This document shows positions 21,201 to 27,301 of a DNA stretch of 64,000 nt, one piece after another (the stretch's first letter is position 1; every line of letters begins with the position of its first letter). Below the pieces are notes generated by a model. It made no database searches, was not told where the DNA came from, and saw only the letters and a list, made by a program, of their open reading frames with translations. This DNA is from Parelaphostrongylus tenuis (Eukaryota; Nematoda; Chromadorea; Rhabditida; Metastrongylidae), in contig JAHQIW010003835.1 in NCBI GenBank assembly GCA_019055375.1, positions 209,272 to 273,271 on the forward strand. Direction: 5' to 3'. Made by a program: the position numbers and the translations under genes.

Positions 21201-22548
21201 CCGAGAGCATTATCCTTCACCCTTTGAGCCATTTATTTTTTCATTTTTATGCGAATGACTCACACAGATTTCGTTTTCAGTTTCCACGAATTACCAAGTC
21301 AGAAGTGGATGAATACCGTATGCAAGTGTCGGTATGGCACAAGGATGTCATTAGTCAAAATTCGCTTATAGGAGAGGTATATGACCATTTAATGGCAGTT
21401 CCTTATATGACTCTTTCACTGCCCTAATTTTTCAATCTATTTAAGTTAGTAATATTGCTTCGTGATTACAACTGGGCAAACTCAAATCCGTTATGGTACC
21501 AACTGGAAGCGAAGACGGTTGGTAAGTGCTTATGTGATGTGGTTGGTGATTATGACATAATGGCAGTGGCGATGTTTAGTTGTGTGCTTTCAAGCGATGA
21601 AAGTAAAACGTCTGTAAGCCTAATGCTTAGAGGTTTTCTGCAGTAATATATACGGGAAACTATGTTCAATACCACTTCCTGAATTAACCGAGACCTTCTT
21701 TCCCCTCCGACATGTGTAAACTGATATCGGATCAAACGAGGTTCTTTTTATTTACCGGCTATGTAGAGTAGAAAGGGCGATGTGCAAAATGGACGTCAGT
21801 AGTGTAGCGGATAGAGCACGCATACCCGGAAAGAGTAAGGTGCGGGTTCTAGTCTCGCCTGACGCGAAAGTTTCGCACATCACTCTACATCAATGGGTAT
21901 ATATTTGAAACATCATACCACCGCTAGAAGCGGTTAAATAAAAAGAATCTCGTATACACAATATCTGTCAGGTGACTGGGTTCTATGTCGAGACCGACTA
22001 CCCGGGCCAGGCCGTTGACGGCTGGCGGCTGACAGATAGGTGCGCTGTAGAGTAGAAAGGGCGATGTGCAAAATGGGCGTCAGTAGTGTAACGGAAAGAG
22101 CATGCATTCCCGGAAAGAGTGAGGTGCGGGTTCTAGTCCCGCCTGACGCGAATTTTCGCACATTACTCTACATCAATGATATCGGATCAGTTTCTAAGAA
22201 TGAAATCAGAAACTTAATGCATTGACAGATCAGAATGGGGCTCAGTCGCCTCTTCAGTCACAAATGATATAGACTTTCAAGGATTGGTCGAACTTATTAT
22301 TTTCACTAGACTTTCCAAATGTTGACTTCGATTCGTTTATAGCGAGCAGCGAATCACTATGAATTTCAGGAAGTAGTAACGAATCCATGGAAGATGATGA
22401 AAGCGAAAGTTCGCGTTCGTCTGACATTCTCCCTATGGGATCGGGAACGTCGGATCGGTCCACTGTCGTTACTGGTACGAGACGTCCACTTTTACGAAAC
22501 TCGTCCAGTTCAAGCAGTTCATCGTCATTCAACTCTCGTGGCGTCCGC
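174..22548 (+). CDS. Synaptotagmin-like (Slp/Bitesize family) Rab effector, 16 exons, 3' end open
   Basis: Joining 16 exons gives 600 codons with every splice phase matching. Residues about 12-47 form an N-terminal Rab-binding helix (LSPREQATIRPVLERD...). Residues 69-111 form a zinc finger with CxxC pairs at 69/72, 86/89, 94/97 and 108/111. The segment SGEWV (121-125) corresponds to the TGDWF start of Slp homology domain 2. A Ser/Thr-rich linker runs to about 400, a C2 domain covers about 411-540, and a Ser-rich tail follows. Known Slp proteins bind Rab27-type GTPases through the N-terminus and phospholipids through C2 domains, tethering secretory vesicles at the plasma membrane; that function is inferred here. 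Rabphilin shares the layout, but its post-finger and C2 sequences fit less well. The C-terminal continuation is uncertain and no clear C2B was found. The exons are separated by large introns full of T, U, V and S repeats. Confidence 0.85.
397..447 (+). CDS. Slp gene exon 2: end of Rab-binding helix
   Basis: The acceptor ends TTATAG at 396. The frame from exon 1 continues as R-HLKAIANTSGIKPTREA, and RIRHLK matches the RIRRLK step of vertebrate Slp proteins. The only GT before an in-frame TGA is GTGATC at 448, a weak donor, but it gives phase 2 and joins exon 3 correctly. This is the least conventional junction of the 5' half. Confidence 0.7.
448..2865 (+). other. Slp intron 2 with repeat remnants
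   Basis: No coding signal was found here. About 740-1,420 contains three related blocks around the motif TAATCATTCGATAGCTTA and the phrase AACAGCCAAAAG, which look like diverged copies of the X repeat. A tRNA-like remnant with a readable A box (TAGCGTAGTGGTTAGGCC) lies at about 1,628-1,705 on the + strand. The remainder is unassigned AT-rich sequence. Confidence 0.5.
2866..3036 (+). CDS. Slp gene exon 3: zinc finger
   Basis: Acceptor TTTTAG ends at 2,865 and donor GTGAGA starts at 3,037. The exon encodes residues 58-115 with CCQC, CSQC, CNDC and CKAC, the eight zinc-ligand cysteines expected of the FYVE-like finger of Slp/rabphilin/Noc2 Rab effectors. The basic residues between the third and fourth pairs (RREATRSKW) also fit the family. 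Confidence 0.93.
3992..4128 (+). CDS. Slp gene exon 4: second Rab-binding segment
   Basis: Acceptor GATTTCAG ends at 3,991 and donor GTAAGT starts at 4,129. A single base completes the Arg codon from exon 3, giving R-ELRAASGEWVDSGG followed by a charged helix (LLEHMHRVAADKRQLENKQ). SGEWV matches the conserved aromatic-containing start of Slp homology domain 2. Confidence 0.9.
4129..7470 (+). other. Slp intron 4, largely unassigned
   Basis: This 3.3-kb intron contains no exon I can support. A degenerate tRNA-like stretch on the minus strand lies around 5,960-6,030, with a B box like GGTTTGATACC. The open frames at 4,621-4,914 and 5,768-6,019 have no family resemblance and no fitting splice context. 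Confidence 0.45.
7471..7540 (+). CDS. Slp gene exon 5: Ala/Ser/Thr linker
   Basis: A strong acceptor, nine T followed by AG, ends at 7,470 and donor GTGAGT starts at 7,541. Phase 1 in and phase 2 out agree with exons 4 and 6. The encoded ATSTLAAPTSSQFRAINSEK is low-complexity linker with no recognised domain. Confidence 0.8.
8307..9181. mobile_element. X-family inverted-repeat element inside Slp intron 5
   Basis: The left end GTTCATTCGAAAGCTTAG (from about 8,311) and right end CCAAGCTTTCGAATGATCAC (to about 9,178) are reverse complements apart from a few mismatches. Imperfect complementarity continues inward for roughly 60 bp. There is no transposase-like ORF in the roughly 870 bp, so a non-autonomous MITE-like element is the simplest reading. 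Related end motifs (TAATCATTCGATAGC) occur at about 826, 8,459 and 12,131. Confidence 0.6.
9385..9453 (+). CDS. Slp gene exon 6: basic Ser/Arg linker
   Basis: The acceptor CATTTGAG ends at 9,384 after a T-rich tract and donor GTATGT starts at 9,454. Phase 2 in and phase 2 out fit both neighbours. It encodes LTSIARRPNSSEDVRSRR and further basic residues. The acceptor is less canonical than most. A second AG at 9,402-9,404 would keep the same frame with a shorter exon. Confidence 0.75.
9658..9850 (-). repeat. T-family tRNA-like module (copy T2) with spacer remnant
   Basis: On the minus strand, 9,728-9,658 repeats the T1 module, with the same A-box region and the CCGGAAA loop. The flank GCGCAGCACTCCACATTATTGGGTA and the CATACCATCGGAAGTGGCGGTC segment match the conserved spacer seen at 21.9 and 48.9 kb. 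Confidence 0.7.
10066..10436. mobile_element. V-family MITE (copy V1), both arms
   Basis: The left arm (TAGATGTACGTTTTGGTC...CATCAGTAGCACG) and right arm (GACCGAAACGTACGTCTAGC, preceded by CTGATGAGGCC) are inverted copies around a poorly conserved middle. The same arm sequence bounds the 23.5-kb copy. No transposase ORF is present. Confidence 0.65.
10952..11046 (+). CDS. Slp gene exon 7: Ser/Pro linker
   Basis: Acceptor TCATTTCAG ends at 10,951 and donor GTATGG starts at 11,047. One base completes the Ser codon from exon 6. The product KFGTPSSISNENLKHPTDLR and PPLERQSASSL is a typical disordered Slp linker. The other two frames conflict with the flanking phases. Confidence 0.85.
11291..11384. 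repeat. U-family hairpin with tRNA-like core
   Basis: GAGCTAAATTACGACCTCA and TGAGGTCATATTTTAGCTC are near-perfect inverted repeats bracketing a core with a reversed B box (GGGAGTCGAACCC). The preceding AGTGTTATGATG phrase is shared with 11,595 and 48,000. Confidence 0.65.
11622..11716 (-). repeat. U-family tRNA-like module
   Basis: It reads on the minus strand with B box GGTTCGACTCCC and an A-box-like GTTAGTGTAGTGGC. The 5' side carries GAGTGCTGAGTGATATC, the U-family end. No right-hand inverted repeat is clear, so it may be a half element. Confidence 0.55.
12180..12745 (+). repeat. Diverged tandem duplication, two copies of about 250 bp
   Basis: 12,180-12,430 and 12,500-12,745 share ordered blocks: ATCCTTGAGATTTGA/ATCCTGGAGATTTGA, TCATTCAAATT, TTATTTGAACATT, and AATGCGTTTTTC/AATACGTTTTTT. 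This is an old tandem copy inside Slp intron 7. No protein is encoded in a shared frame. Confidence 0.6.
12993..13286 (+). other. Open frame in Slp intron 7, possible cassette exon
   Basis: A 97-codon open frame has an internal acceptor-like TTTCCAG whose phase would match exon 7, and its first about 50 residues are not low-complexity. I found no good donor; GTCATG in phase 1 is weak. No family is recognised. Exons 7 and 8 join perfectly without it, so it would have to be an optional exon. Confidence 0.15.
14648..14945 (+). mobile_element. S-family tRNA-derived SINE (copy 1)
   Basis: The head GAGCGCATGTGTCGCAGTGG to TCTCGCGCTC resembles a tRNA, with A box CGCAGTGGTTAGAGG, a degenerate B box, and GAGCGC/GCGCTC ends able to pair. 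A body of about 230 bp (CCATCCATCCCTCC, GTCTGGGAGGATAAGCAG, GCGCATCCTTCAGAGATTGA) follows, and it ends in CTTTATCCTTT. Three further copies share head, body and tail order. Confidence 0.85.
14946..16035 (+). other. Rest of Slp intron 7
   Basis: A U-family 3' fragment is visible at about 15,085-15,160, with GGTTCATCTCCC and TTTTGTATATCACTCAACATT. A V-family end (GATAACATGTTTTGAGCC) lies at about 15,914. Otherwise nothing was recognised. Confidence 0.45.
16036..16145 (+). CDS. Slp gene exon 8: Ser/Gln/Arg linker
   Basis: Acceptor TCTTTTCAG ends at 16,035. In phase 1 the frame reads VGPAVNVQRLQRIGQPESSP and then TSGRREMLSSRNSNASS, ending at donor GTATCT (16,146) in phase 0. A competing frame is also open but does not match the exon 7 phase. 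Confidence 0.82.
16351..16530 (+). CDS. Slp gene exon 9: linker, starts with an ATG
   Basis: Acceptor TTCCTTCAG ends at 16,350 and donor GTGAAT starts at 16,531. The exon is exactly 60 codons in phase 0. It encodes a basic and Ser/Pro-rich stretch including RGKPQMDTRKTMGKSEPSLL. Because the exon begins with ATG, it could also serve as an alternative start for a form lacking the zinc finger. Confidence 0.88.
16625..16718 (+). CDS. Slp gene exon 10: Ser/Thr linker
   Basis: Acceptor TGTTTTCAG ends at 16,624. The frame reads ADYLDIIGGDSNRSSATSIP and TRSTSQDTRLS. The phase 1 donor at 16,719 is GTTGGT, which is weak. The next GT (16,723) would give phase 2 and break the join to exon 11. Confidence 0.78.
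16868..16971 (+). CDS. Slp gene exon 11: Ser/Asp linker
   Basis: Acceptor CATTTTAG ends at 16,867. The product KLSGATPTSSRDSLRSAGSH followed by ITDPSNDLREKSSDA leads directly into the C2 domain. The donor GTTTGT at 16,972 is modest. Phase 1 in and phase 0 out both fit. Confidence 0.82.
17460..17583 (-). mobile_element. U-family mini-element with perfect 12-bp inverted ends
   Basis: GAGTGGTATGCA at 17,460-17,471 is the exact inverse of TGCATACCACTC at 17,572-17,583. The core has a reversed B box (AGTTGAACCCG) and a reversed A-box-like region (TAGACCAGTGAC), which gives a tRNA-like module on the minus strand. There is no ORF of its own. Confidence 0.7.
18315..18461 (+). CDS. Slp gene exon 12: start of C2 domain
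   Basis: Acceptor TATTTTAG ends at 18,314 and donor GTAAGC starts at 18,462. It encodes 49 codons containing FGEVQLTVSYDVVSACLSV, RIIQCRSLP and NPYVK. G-E-(V/I)-Q-L and the (D/N)PYVK strand are hallmarks of Slp C2A. The usual Asp before PYVK, a Ca2+ ligand in many C2 domains, is Asn here. Confidence 0.93.
18544..18667 (-). mobile_element. T-family module in inverted-repeat frame (copy T3)
   Basis: The flanks GTAGAGTGATGTGAAAAACG and GCGCACCACTCTTTCTACAC are imperfect inverses. Between them, 18,640-18,568 (minus) folds as a cloverleaf with perfect GCGTCAG/CTGACGC-type ends, A box TAGTGTAACGGGTTAGAGCA and a T-arm with GGGTTCTAGTCC. Confidence 0.75.
18668..19012 (+). mobile_element. T-family partial module, conserved spacer and full module (T4, T5)
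   Basis: A truncated 3' tRNA-like half (CTAATCCCGCCTGACGCG) is followed by a spacer of about 170 bp containing ACCACCGCTAAAGTGGTTAAA, GACTACCCGGGATAGGCCGT and GGCTGACGATTGACAGATA. A full + strand module follows at 18,934-19,008. The same order occurs at 21.76-22.17 and 48.9-49.18 kb. Confidence 0.75.
19380..19700 (+). other. Coding-like relic in Slp intron 12
   Basis: One frame reads a protein-like stretch (VNKVEGKAQQANLLLDAVNT...MPEILASFRTSNKVEQGPLI) before a stop. A second frame then continues with a basic segment (MKLKKRRQGFFDSKSKELL). The composition differs from the AT-rich flanks, which suggests a decayed mobile-element protein. I do not recognise the family. Confidence 0.3.
20317..20415 (+). 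CDS. Slp gene exon 13: C2 core
   Basis: Acceptor TCATTTTAG ends at 20,316 and donor GTGGGC starts at 20,416. It encodes VVLVPYQSNLPVLRHKTTAR then KSDFNPFFDQTFQ. HKTTARKSDFNPFFDQTF corresponds to the RKTSVKRKTLEPLFDETF strand-turn-strand of vertebrate Slp C2A. Phase 0 at both ends. Confidence 0.94.
20621..20748. mobile_element. U-family mini-element with opposed tRNA-like cores
   Basis: AGTGATATGCAA (20,621-20,632) is the exact inverse of TTGCATATCACT (20,737-20,748). Inside are two opposed B-box-like segments, GGTTAAACCCGC reading minus and CCGGTTCAACTCCC reading plus, so the element is symmetric in its tRNA-like parts as well as its ends. Confidence 0.7.
20942..21226 (+). mobile_element. 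S-family SINE (copy 2), head truncated
   Basis: It has CGTAGTGGTCAG and B box TGGTTCGATCCCG, followed by the S body (CTTCCATCCTTTCGGGTCGG, TCTGGGCGGATAAGCAGTA, GCGCATTCCTCATGGATTGG) and a degenerate ...TATCCTTCACCCTTT tail. It sits 55 bp upstream of exon 14, in the sense orientation. Confidence 0.8.
21281..21376 (+). CDS. Slp gene exon 14: C2 Ca2+-loop 3 region
   Basis: Acceptor TCGTTTTCAG ends at 21,280 and donor GTATAT starts at 21,377. It encodes FPRITKSEVDEYRMQVSVWH followed by KDVISQNSLIGE. The LxVSVW(D)x(D)...NxxIGE pattern of C2 loop 3 is clear, but the first Asp is His (VWHKDV) and the downstream acidic position is Ser (QNSLIGE). Confidence 0.94.
21446..21521 (+). CDS. Slp gene exon 15: C2 end
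   Basis: The acceptor is TATTTAAG at 21,445. The nearer AG at 21,448-21,449 would start with an in-frame TAA. The frame LVILLRDYNWANSNPLWYQL matches the last strand of Slp/Bitesize C2A, which ends in W-Y-x-L. The donor GTAAGT at 21,522 gives phase 1. Confidence 0.92.
21761..22173 (+). mobile_element. T-family dimer: two tRNA-like modules with spacer (T6, T7)
   Basis: Modules at 21,793-21,865 and 22,077-22,149 are both 73 nt and share the CCGGAAA anticodon-loop segment and a GCGGG/CCCGC T-stem. Each is flanked by TAGAGTAGAAAGGGCGATGT on the left and an inverse-like CGCACATNACTCTACATCAA on the right. Between them lies the spacer, with ACCACCGCTAGAAGCGGTTAA and CTACCCGGGCCAGGCCGTTG. Confidence 0.82.
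22370..22548 (+). CDS. Slp gene exon 16: acidic and Ser-rich tail
   Basis: Acceptor GAATTTCAG ends at 22,369 and donor GTAAGA starts at 22,549. It encodes an acidic SSNESMEDDESESSRSSDIL stretch, then TSDRSTVVTGTRRPLL and a run of nine serines with mixed codons. In Slp proteins a linker of this kind separates C2A from C2B. Phase 0 out. Confidence 0.87.
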
Positions 22549-23473
22549 GTAAGAAAAAATATTTACTTTTATTTATGTGAGGTGCAAATTAATGACGTAC
22601 AAAACTTGCATGGGATATTAATATAGACCCTGAGAATAGTCAAAGAGTTAAATGTTCAATTCTGATGCAAGTTGAAACTGAAATCATCATTCTGTTAGAA
22701 TGGTTACATAAGATGACTACTGTATTAGCGCCTATGTACCGTGCCAAATTCCTGATTCCCCCTAACGGTATAGACGGAAGTTTTGTGAGTCCGGATTCGA
22801 TGTACGTATTCTCTTTCAAAGTATTTGAGGATGAACACGTCGGCGAAACAGGTAGACTACTCTGCGTCCCTATAAAAAGGCATCTATCTAGGAAACTCAG
22901 AACTAACTAAAACACTCCACTAGACATTCATAAAACGCAAAATCATACAGAAATATTAACGTAGAGGTCACTATCCTCTCACTGGAAAAAAACCATTGGC
23001 GCAAAAAGCTCTTGGAGCATTTTGGATGAATTTCGAGAATCCAGAAGTGAACTGTTAACAAAGATGCGTAGTTATAAAGCATGATTTCGCTCTTAGTTTG
23101 ATTTTTCAATCTGAGACAGACGCAATCGTCAGACATGGTGGGCTTTGTGCAATTGAATTTACCGAAAGCGACTACTATTCAAGGACGTGTCTAGCATGCG
23201 TTTTTTAGTCGGTATTACGAAAGTATGTGGCTTAGTAGACAGCGTATCAGTTTGACCCTTTAGTGTCTCTGAAGAGGAGAAAATCTGTTGATGTATTGAT
23301 CACTACCGGAAGAATCGAGTTTCAACCCCTTGATGATTGTGATATACACTTCTGTATATGTACTGTACGGTAATTGTGACCAACTTGAACTATTTTTATC
23401 TCTTTGAACTCTCTTTGGGCCTTTTCACTGTTTTGTTACTAGAGATTTGAACGACAGTCTCTAAGAATTAATG

Positions 23474-23945
23474 CTGTTTCAAACAGTTCATAATGTGATA
23501 ACATATTTAGAGTCTTTCATGAGACGTATTGTAGCACTTATATAATGCTAGACCTATGTATCTGCCTCTCAGCCTCATCAGTAGTTCGGTGCTTTTCGTT
23601 TGAGCCAATCCCTTGTAAGTAGACATAACACGACATCAAAAAGCAGTCAAATACAAAGGTATTATTTAACTTACCAGCCATGAGCAATCCACTATTAATC
23701 TCTACAATTTTGGGTGATCTTGTCACTGGACGTGTAGTGATTTGTAATCCTCTGCACCGAAGTGATCGTTCCATCCACGTAGCAACATAGCATCTTCGTC
23801 GCTGATTTCTTTGTATGTAGGGGCTATGTCCCTTACAATGGATTGGCTCAAACGAAAGGCGCCGTGCTACTGATGAGTCTGAAAGGCCGGAATGTACGTC
23901 TAACAACTATATAAATGCCATAATAGACCTCAAAGAACCATTTTA
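23474..23945. mobile_element. V-family MITE (copy V2), complete
   Basis: The left arm (CATCAGTAGTTCGGTGC, then CGTTTGAGCCAATCCCTTG) is mirrored by the right arm (CAATGGATTGGCTCAAACG, then GCCGTGCTACTGATGAG). Each arm is about 100 bp or more and the whole is about 470 bp. No transposase is present. Confidence 0.75.
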
Positions 23946-24088
23946 CCCCGTCTTAACTAATTCCTGATTACTAAATCAGTGCTGACAATAATGCGATGAC
24001 CAGCCATGCTGTGATAGGTTAGTCGTCAAAGGGGTAAAAACATTATGTTGATCTTCTAAAAGCATAGAATTATTTGTCAATATTGGAT

Positions 24089-24334
24089 AAAAAAAGGATA
24101 AAGCTCTCGGAGCTGATCAATCCCTGAGGGATGCGCCGTGAACTCGTCTTCAATTTTTAAATTCGTTTGAGGTCATTGAATGCAATTCTGGCTTTTACAA
24201 AGACTCGCGGAGGCCTCCCGCTGAACCGAGTCGGTGCTGCTTATCCTCCCGGACAAGTCTAAGACCAGTCTGGTACCAATTTACCGACCCCGGAGGGATG
24301 GATGGCTTGGTGAGCCATAAGCGCGAGATCGATG
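24089..24334 (-). mobile_element. S-family SINE (copy 3), minus strand, 5' truncated
   Basis: Reading minus, AAAGGATAAAGC (plus strand) is the SINE 3' tail. The body (GATGCGCC, GCTTATCCTCCCGGACAAG, GGAGGGATGGATGGCTTGG) follows in order, and the copy breaks off inside the tRNA-like head at GCGCGAGATCGATG. It lies antisense in the region following exon 16. Confidence 0.8.
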
Positions 24335-24384
24335 ATAGCCGATTTTGGGAATTACCCTGTGATATTGTAATGCCAGAATTAGGC

Positions 24385-24910
24385 GCTTTTTGAAAATTTA
24401 CATGGTTATGCCCGATGGCTATCTTTGAGCCATGCGTATGGTCTGTTATGGGCACTTATACAGTGCAATCCATGTGTTTCGGCCTTGCAGCCTTGTCAGG
24501 TGCACGGTGCCGTTCGTCTGAGCCAATCCCTTTTGAGGCAGGATCCCCTAAGTTAAAGAAATCGCAGACGTAATATCTGCACGCGCTGCTAAGTGATAAA
24601 ATCACCAAATGTGCAGTATTGTTCACTCGATTGCTCTGCGCTGAATATCATACCATTACCAGCAAGAACAGTCGAGTGTGCAGCACTGCCCGTTTGGTGG
24701 TTTTGTCACTTATCGGTGTGTGTAAAACGTTTGTCGTCGACTCCTCTATGTATGGGGTAGATCCCGAGGAACAAGCTGAACGATAAAGCACCGTGTAACT
24801 GACGACTCTGCGAAGATGAGACACGTGTGTTGCATTGTATAAGTACCCATAACAGAGCACATGCATCGCTCAAAAATAATTATTAGGCATTTTGAAATTT
24901 GAGCGTGGTC
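24385..24910. mobile_element. V-family MITE (copy V3), complete
   Basis: The outer ends TTTGAGCCATGCGTATGGTC and the inverse GAGCACATGCATCGCTCAAA are followed inward by TTATGGGCACTTATACAGTG and its mirror TGTATAAGTACCCATAA. The pieces CCATGTGTTTCGGCCTT and the GCACGGTGCCG segment are shared with the 26.3-kb copy. Confidence 0.72.
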
Positions 24911-25815
24911 TAAAGAAAGCACTAGACACAGTTTGTATTATGCATGTCATAATCGATATGTACTGAGTGAAGAGTTAAAGTCGCATCCAATTTTTGAAAT
25001 TAGCATCTCTGATACTTTCATTTTTGTATAACTATCGTTTTCTGTTAGTTGATCATGTACAAATCGTCCCCGTTGAAGTTGAGCACATAACGCATCGCCT
25101 GTCGGAACAACATCAATGTTATATTTACTTAACAATCGGCCAGTTTGTCATAATAATAACAAGTCAGGATCGACAGCGTTCTTGTTTTTTTGAGAGGCCA
25201 AAAAGAAAGCATTAAATACGAAAAGAGACAAAATGTGTGGTATAGAACATTGTTAACAAGGCACTTAAGAGTTATAACACTTCAGCTTCATCATCGTTCG
25301 TCTCATCTATTATTATGTAGCTTTATTTTCCATCGTTGAAAAAATTTTGTTGACCGAGTACAACTGTGATATTTGCTATTACTTACTCAAAGAGAGCAGC
25401 CAAAGTCAATAGTGAATAAATCGACACTAGCACTACTCAAGTATTTATAACTAGAAATGACAAACACTGTACAATGAATGAATTTGGGGATCCACTAAAT
25501 TCTTTTACCTAGATCAATCAATACCGAATTATGTCACATGTAACGTGTACAGCAACATGGTCGTAGGTTAATCGGCATAAGTGCGATGAATTGAACGATT
25601 GTAACCTTGTCCTGAAATGTGCTTGGGCTAGTTATGCCCCTTTCCTGTTCCCATATGGGTCAACGAAATACAGGTCAAGTAATAATATTAATAGTACCTG
25701 GGAGATATAGACATGAGGTATAAAATGATAAATCAACTGTCCAGCATTTGACTTTTTCGTCGTATTAATAATTGATTAACTGGTATCAAGGTAAAGTAAT
25801 GGGCAATATATTAAG

Positions 25816-26010
25816 AAAGCTGTACTTCAACGAAAAACAGATGGTACGACGGAAGAGCGGGAGCATTCGACTCGAACTGGCCGAAACTCAGTGGAACTGG
25901 AGCACGACGTTTCAACGACAGAATCTGAACGATCTTCATCTAAGGCCAGCTTCAACTTCTTATGCTTTTTCTTTACTTCGTTTTTTATAGACCGACTCAA
26001 ACTAGCCTAG
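25816..26010 (+). CDS. Probable Slp 3' exon with an unresolved frame
   Basis: Taken from a weak acceptor at 25,815 in phase 0, the frame continues from exon 16 with nematode-like codon use: KAVLQRKTDGTTEEREHSTR, then TGRNSVELEHDV and STTESERSSSK. It ends in TAG at 26,008-26,010, immediately before a good donor GTAAGG. An acceptor at 25,840 opens a second frame (MVRRKSGSIRLELAETQ). A strong internal acceptor TTTTTTATAG (25,990) would give PTQTSLG in a third phase that fits the 26,152 block. There is no standard donor between these, so I cannot choose between an alternative terminal exon, a noncanonical splice and an indel. Confidence 0.4.
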   Translation, partial: KAVLQRKTDGTTEEREHSTRTGRNSVELEHDVSTTESERSSSKASFNFLCFFFTSFFIDRLKLA

Positions 26011-26151
26011 GTAAGGTTTTCTTATGTCCCTAGAACACATGACATTGATGGTATCCGTTTTTCTCAACATGTCGCTTGTTAATGTCGGTTGCTCTAGAAA
26101 CACCGAATTCCGTGTAGTTTTCCCTTATTCTGATATTTCCTCAGATTTCAG

Positions 26152-26216
26152 GTCCTTTACGCTTGCTTTCCCATGAGAATATGTTCACCAGTTTACCTAA
26201 AGACGCATTGATCAGG
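26152..26216 (+). CDS. Candidate Slp 3' exon
   Basis: The acceptor CAGATTTCAG ends at 26,151 and the frame PLRLLSHENMFTSLPKDALIR follows, with a GTCAGA donor at 26,217. The phase matches the PTQTSLG reading of the preceding block. No domain is recognised. Downstream it runs into a V-family repeat. Confidence 0.4.
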
Positions 26217-26295
26217 GTCAGATATGTCAACATCAGAGTGTTTCTTACCTTCCTTTCGAACAAAGACATGTCGCATAACTGTCGAAGAATTTCTG

Positions 26296-26530
26296 AACTA
26301 TTTACGAAATGCCTGATAGTTATTTTCGGGCCATGCATGTGGTTTGTTACGGGCACTTATACAGTGCAGTACACGGGTTTCGGCTTTGCAGCCTTTTCAG
26401 TTGCACAGTGCCTTTTCGTTCAGTCAGTTCCTCGGGAATCTTCCCGTTACACAAAGGAGTCGACGACGAACATTTTACACGCGCCAATAAGTGACAAAAT
26501 CACCGAACGAGCAGTGGTGTGCACTCGATT
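26296..26530. mobile_element. V-family half element (copy V4)
   Basis: GGGCCATGCATGTGGTTTGT, TACGGGCACTTATACAGTGC and GTTTCGGCTTTGCAG match the left arm of the 24.4-kb copy. No right arm is recognised, so this is a solo arm or a deleted copy. Confidence 0.65.
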
Positions 26531-27088
26531 GCTCTTGGCCGATAATTGTAAGATATCATACCTTCCATTCCTTCTCGTTATTTACGAGGTGATTCCCGTT
26601 TTGAGTTGCTTGCAAAGATTTTGCAGAATCCAAATACATTTCATACATGTGCTCGAACCAAAGCCTATTTGACATGGAGAAGAGACAACCAACTCCTAAG
26701 TGTAGTATATTGATTTTGAGTTATTTCGAGGTCCCTTTTGATTACGGTATCTATCCTTCACCGCTACTTGTGAGAATGTGTAACAAGTTGGGATTGGCTC
26801 TCCGGTTAACATGACTGCGATCTTTCCTCATAGAGATCGATAAATTACCACTTGCTTCTATTATTTCAAAAAGCAACAAACACAGGCAGCCGAGGTGCAT
26901 ATACATACCGCCAAAATATTGAAACTATCGAAGAAAACTATTAATCACTTTATTAGCTGTAGCTAAGTAGTCGTGCAACGTGTGTTGTGAAATTTCAATG
27001 ATATTCATTGCTTTGAAAGACTTTATCGTAAATTCTACTTTCCTTGCTAAATAAAGAGGAGAAAAAATAGAAGTCTAATTGTTTACAG

Positions 27089-27180
27089 AAGCCTGAAACT
27101 CAAGATCAAGCTGCAGAGTGGACCATTTGGATATAAGTGGATAGGGATGCTTGCGTTTAACGACTACGATCATCGTCGTG
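27089..27180 (+). CDS. Candidate penultimate exon
   Basis: Acceptor TTGTTTACAG ends at 27,088 and donor GTAAGC starts at 27,181. Only one frame is open (phase 2 in, phase 1 out): SLKLKIKLQSGPFGYKWIGM then LAFNDYDHRR. It joins the next block in phase. It could be a C2 remnant or novel tail. A linking exon from 26,216 (phase 0 to 2) is missing, so membership of the Slp gene is inferred. Confidence 0.5.
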
Positions 27181-27301
27181 GTAAGCTCAGAACGTGCTCT
27201 TCTTTCTCTTCCTTTCTTCCTTTTATTCTTATTTTCGCTTGAAAAAATTTTTACTCGTTTTCTGGATACTTGTTAAATTCTGAGTCTGTCGATGCTTTCA
27301 G

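Noticed and set aside
22665..22910. Frame after exon 16 as a C2B exon
   Set aside because: It contains SMYVFSFKVFEDEHVGETGR but none of the C2 strand signature, and the phase from exon 16 does not enter it at a splice acceptor.
26163..26672. Longest open frame in the window (169 codons, +)
   Set aside because: Beyond its first about 20 codons it runs through a V-family repeat arm, so the openness is a property of the repeat rather than a protein.
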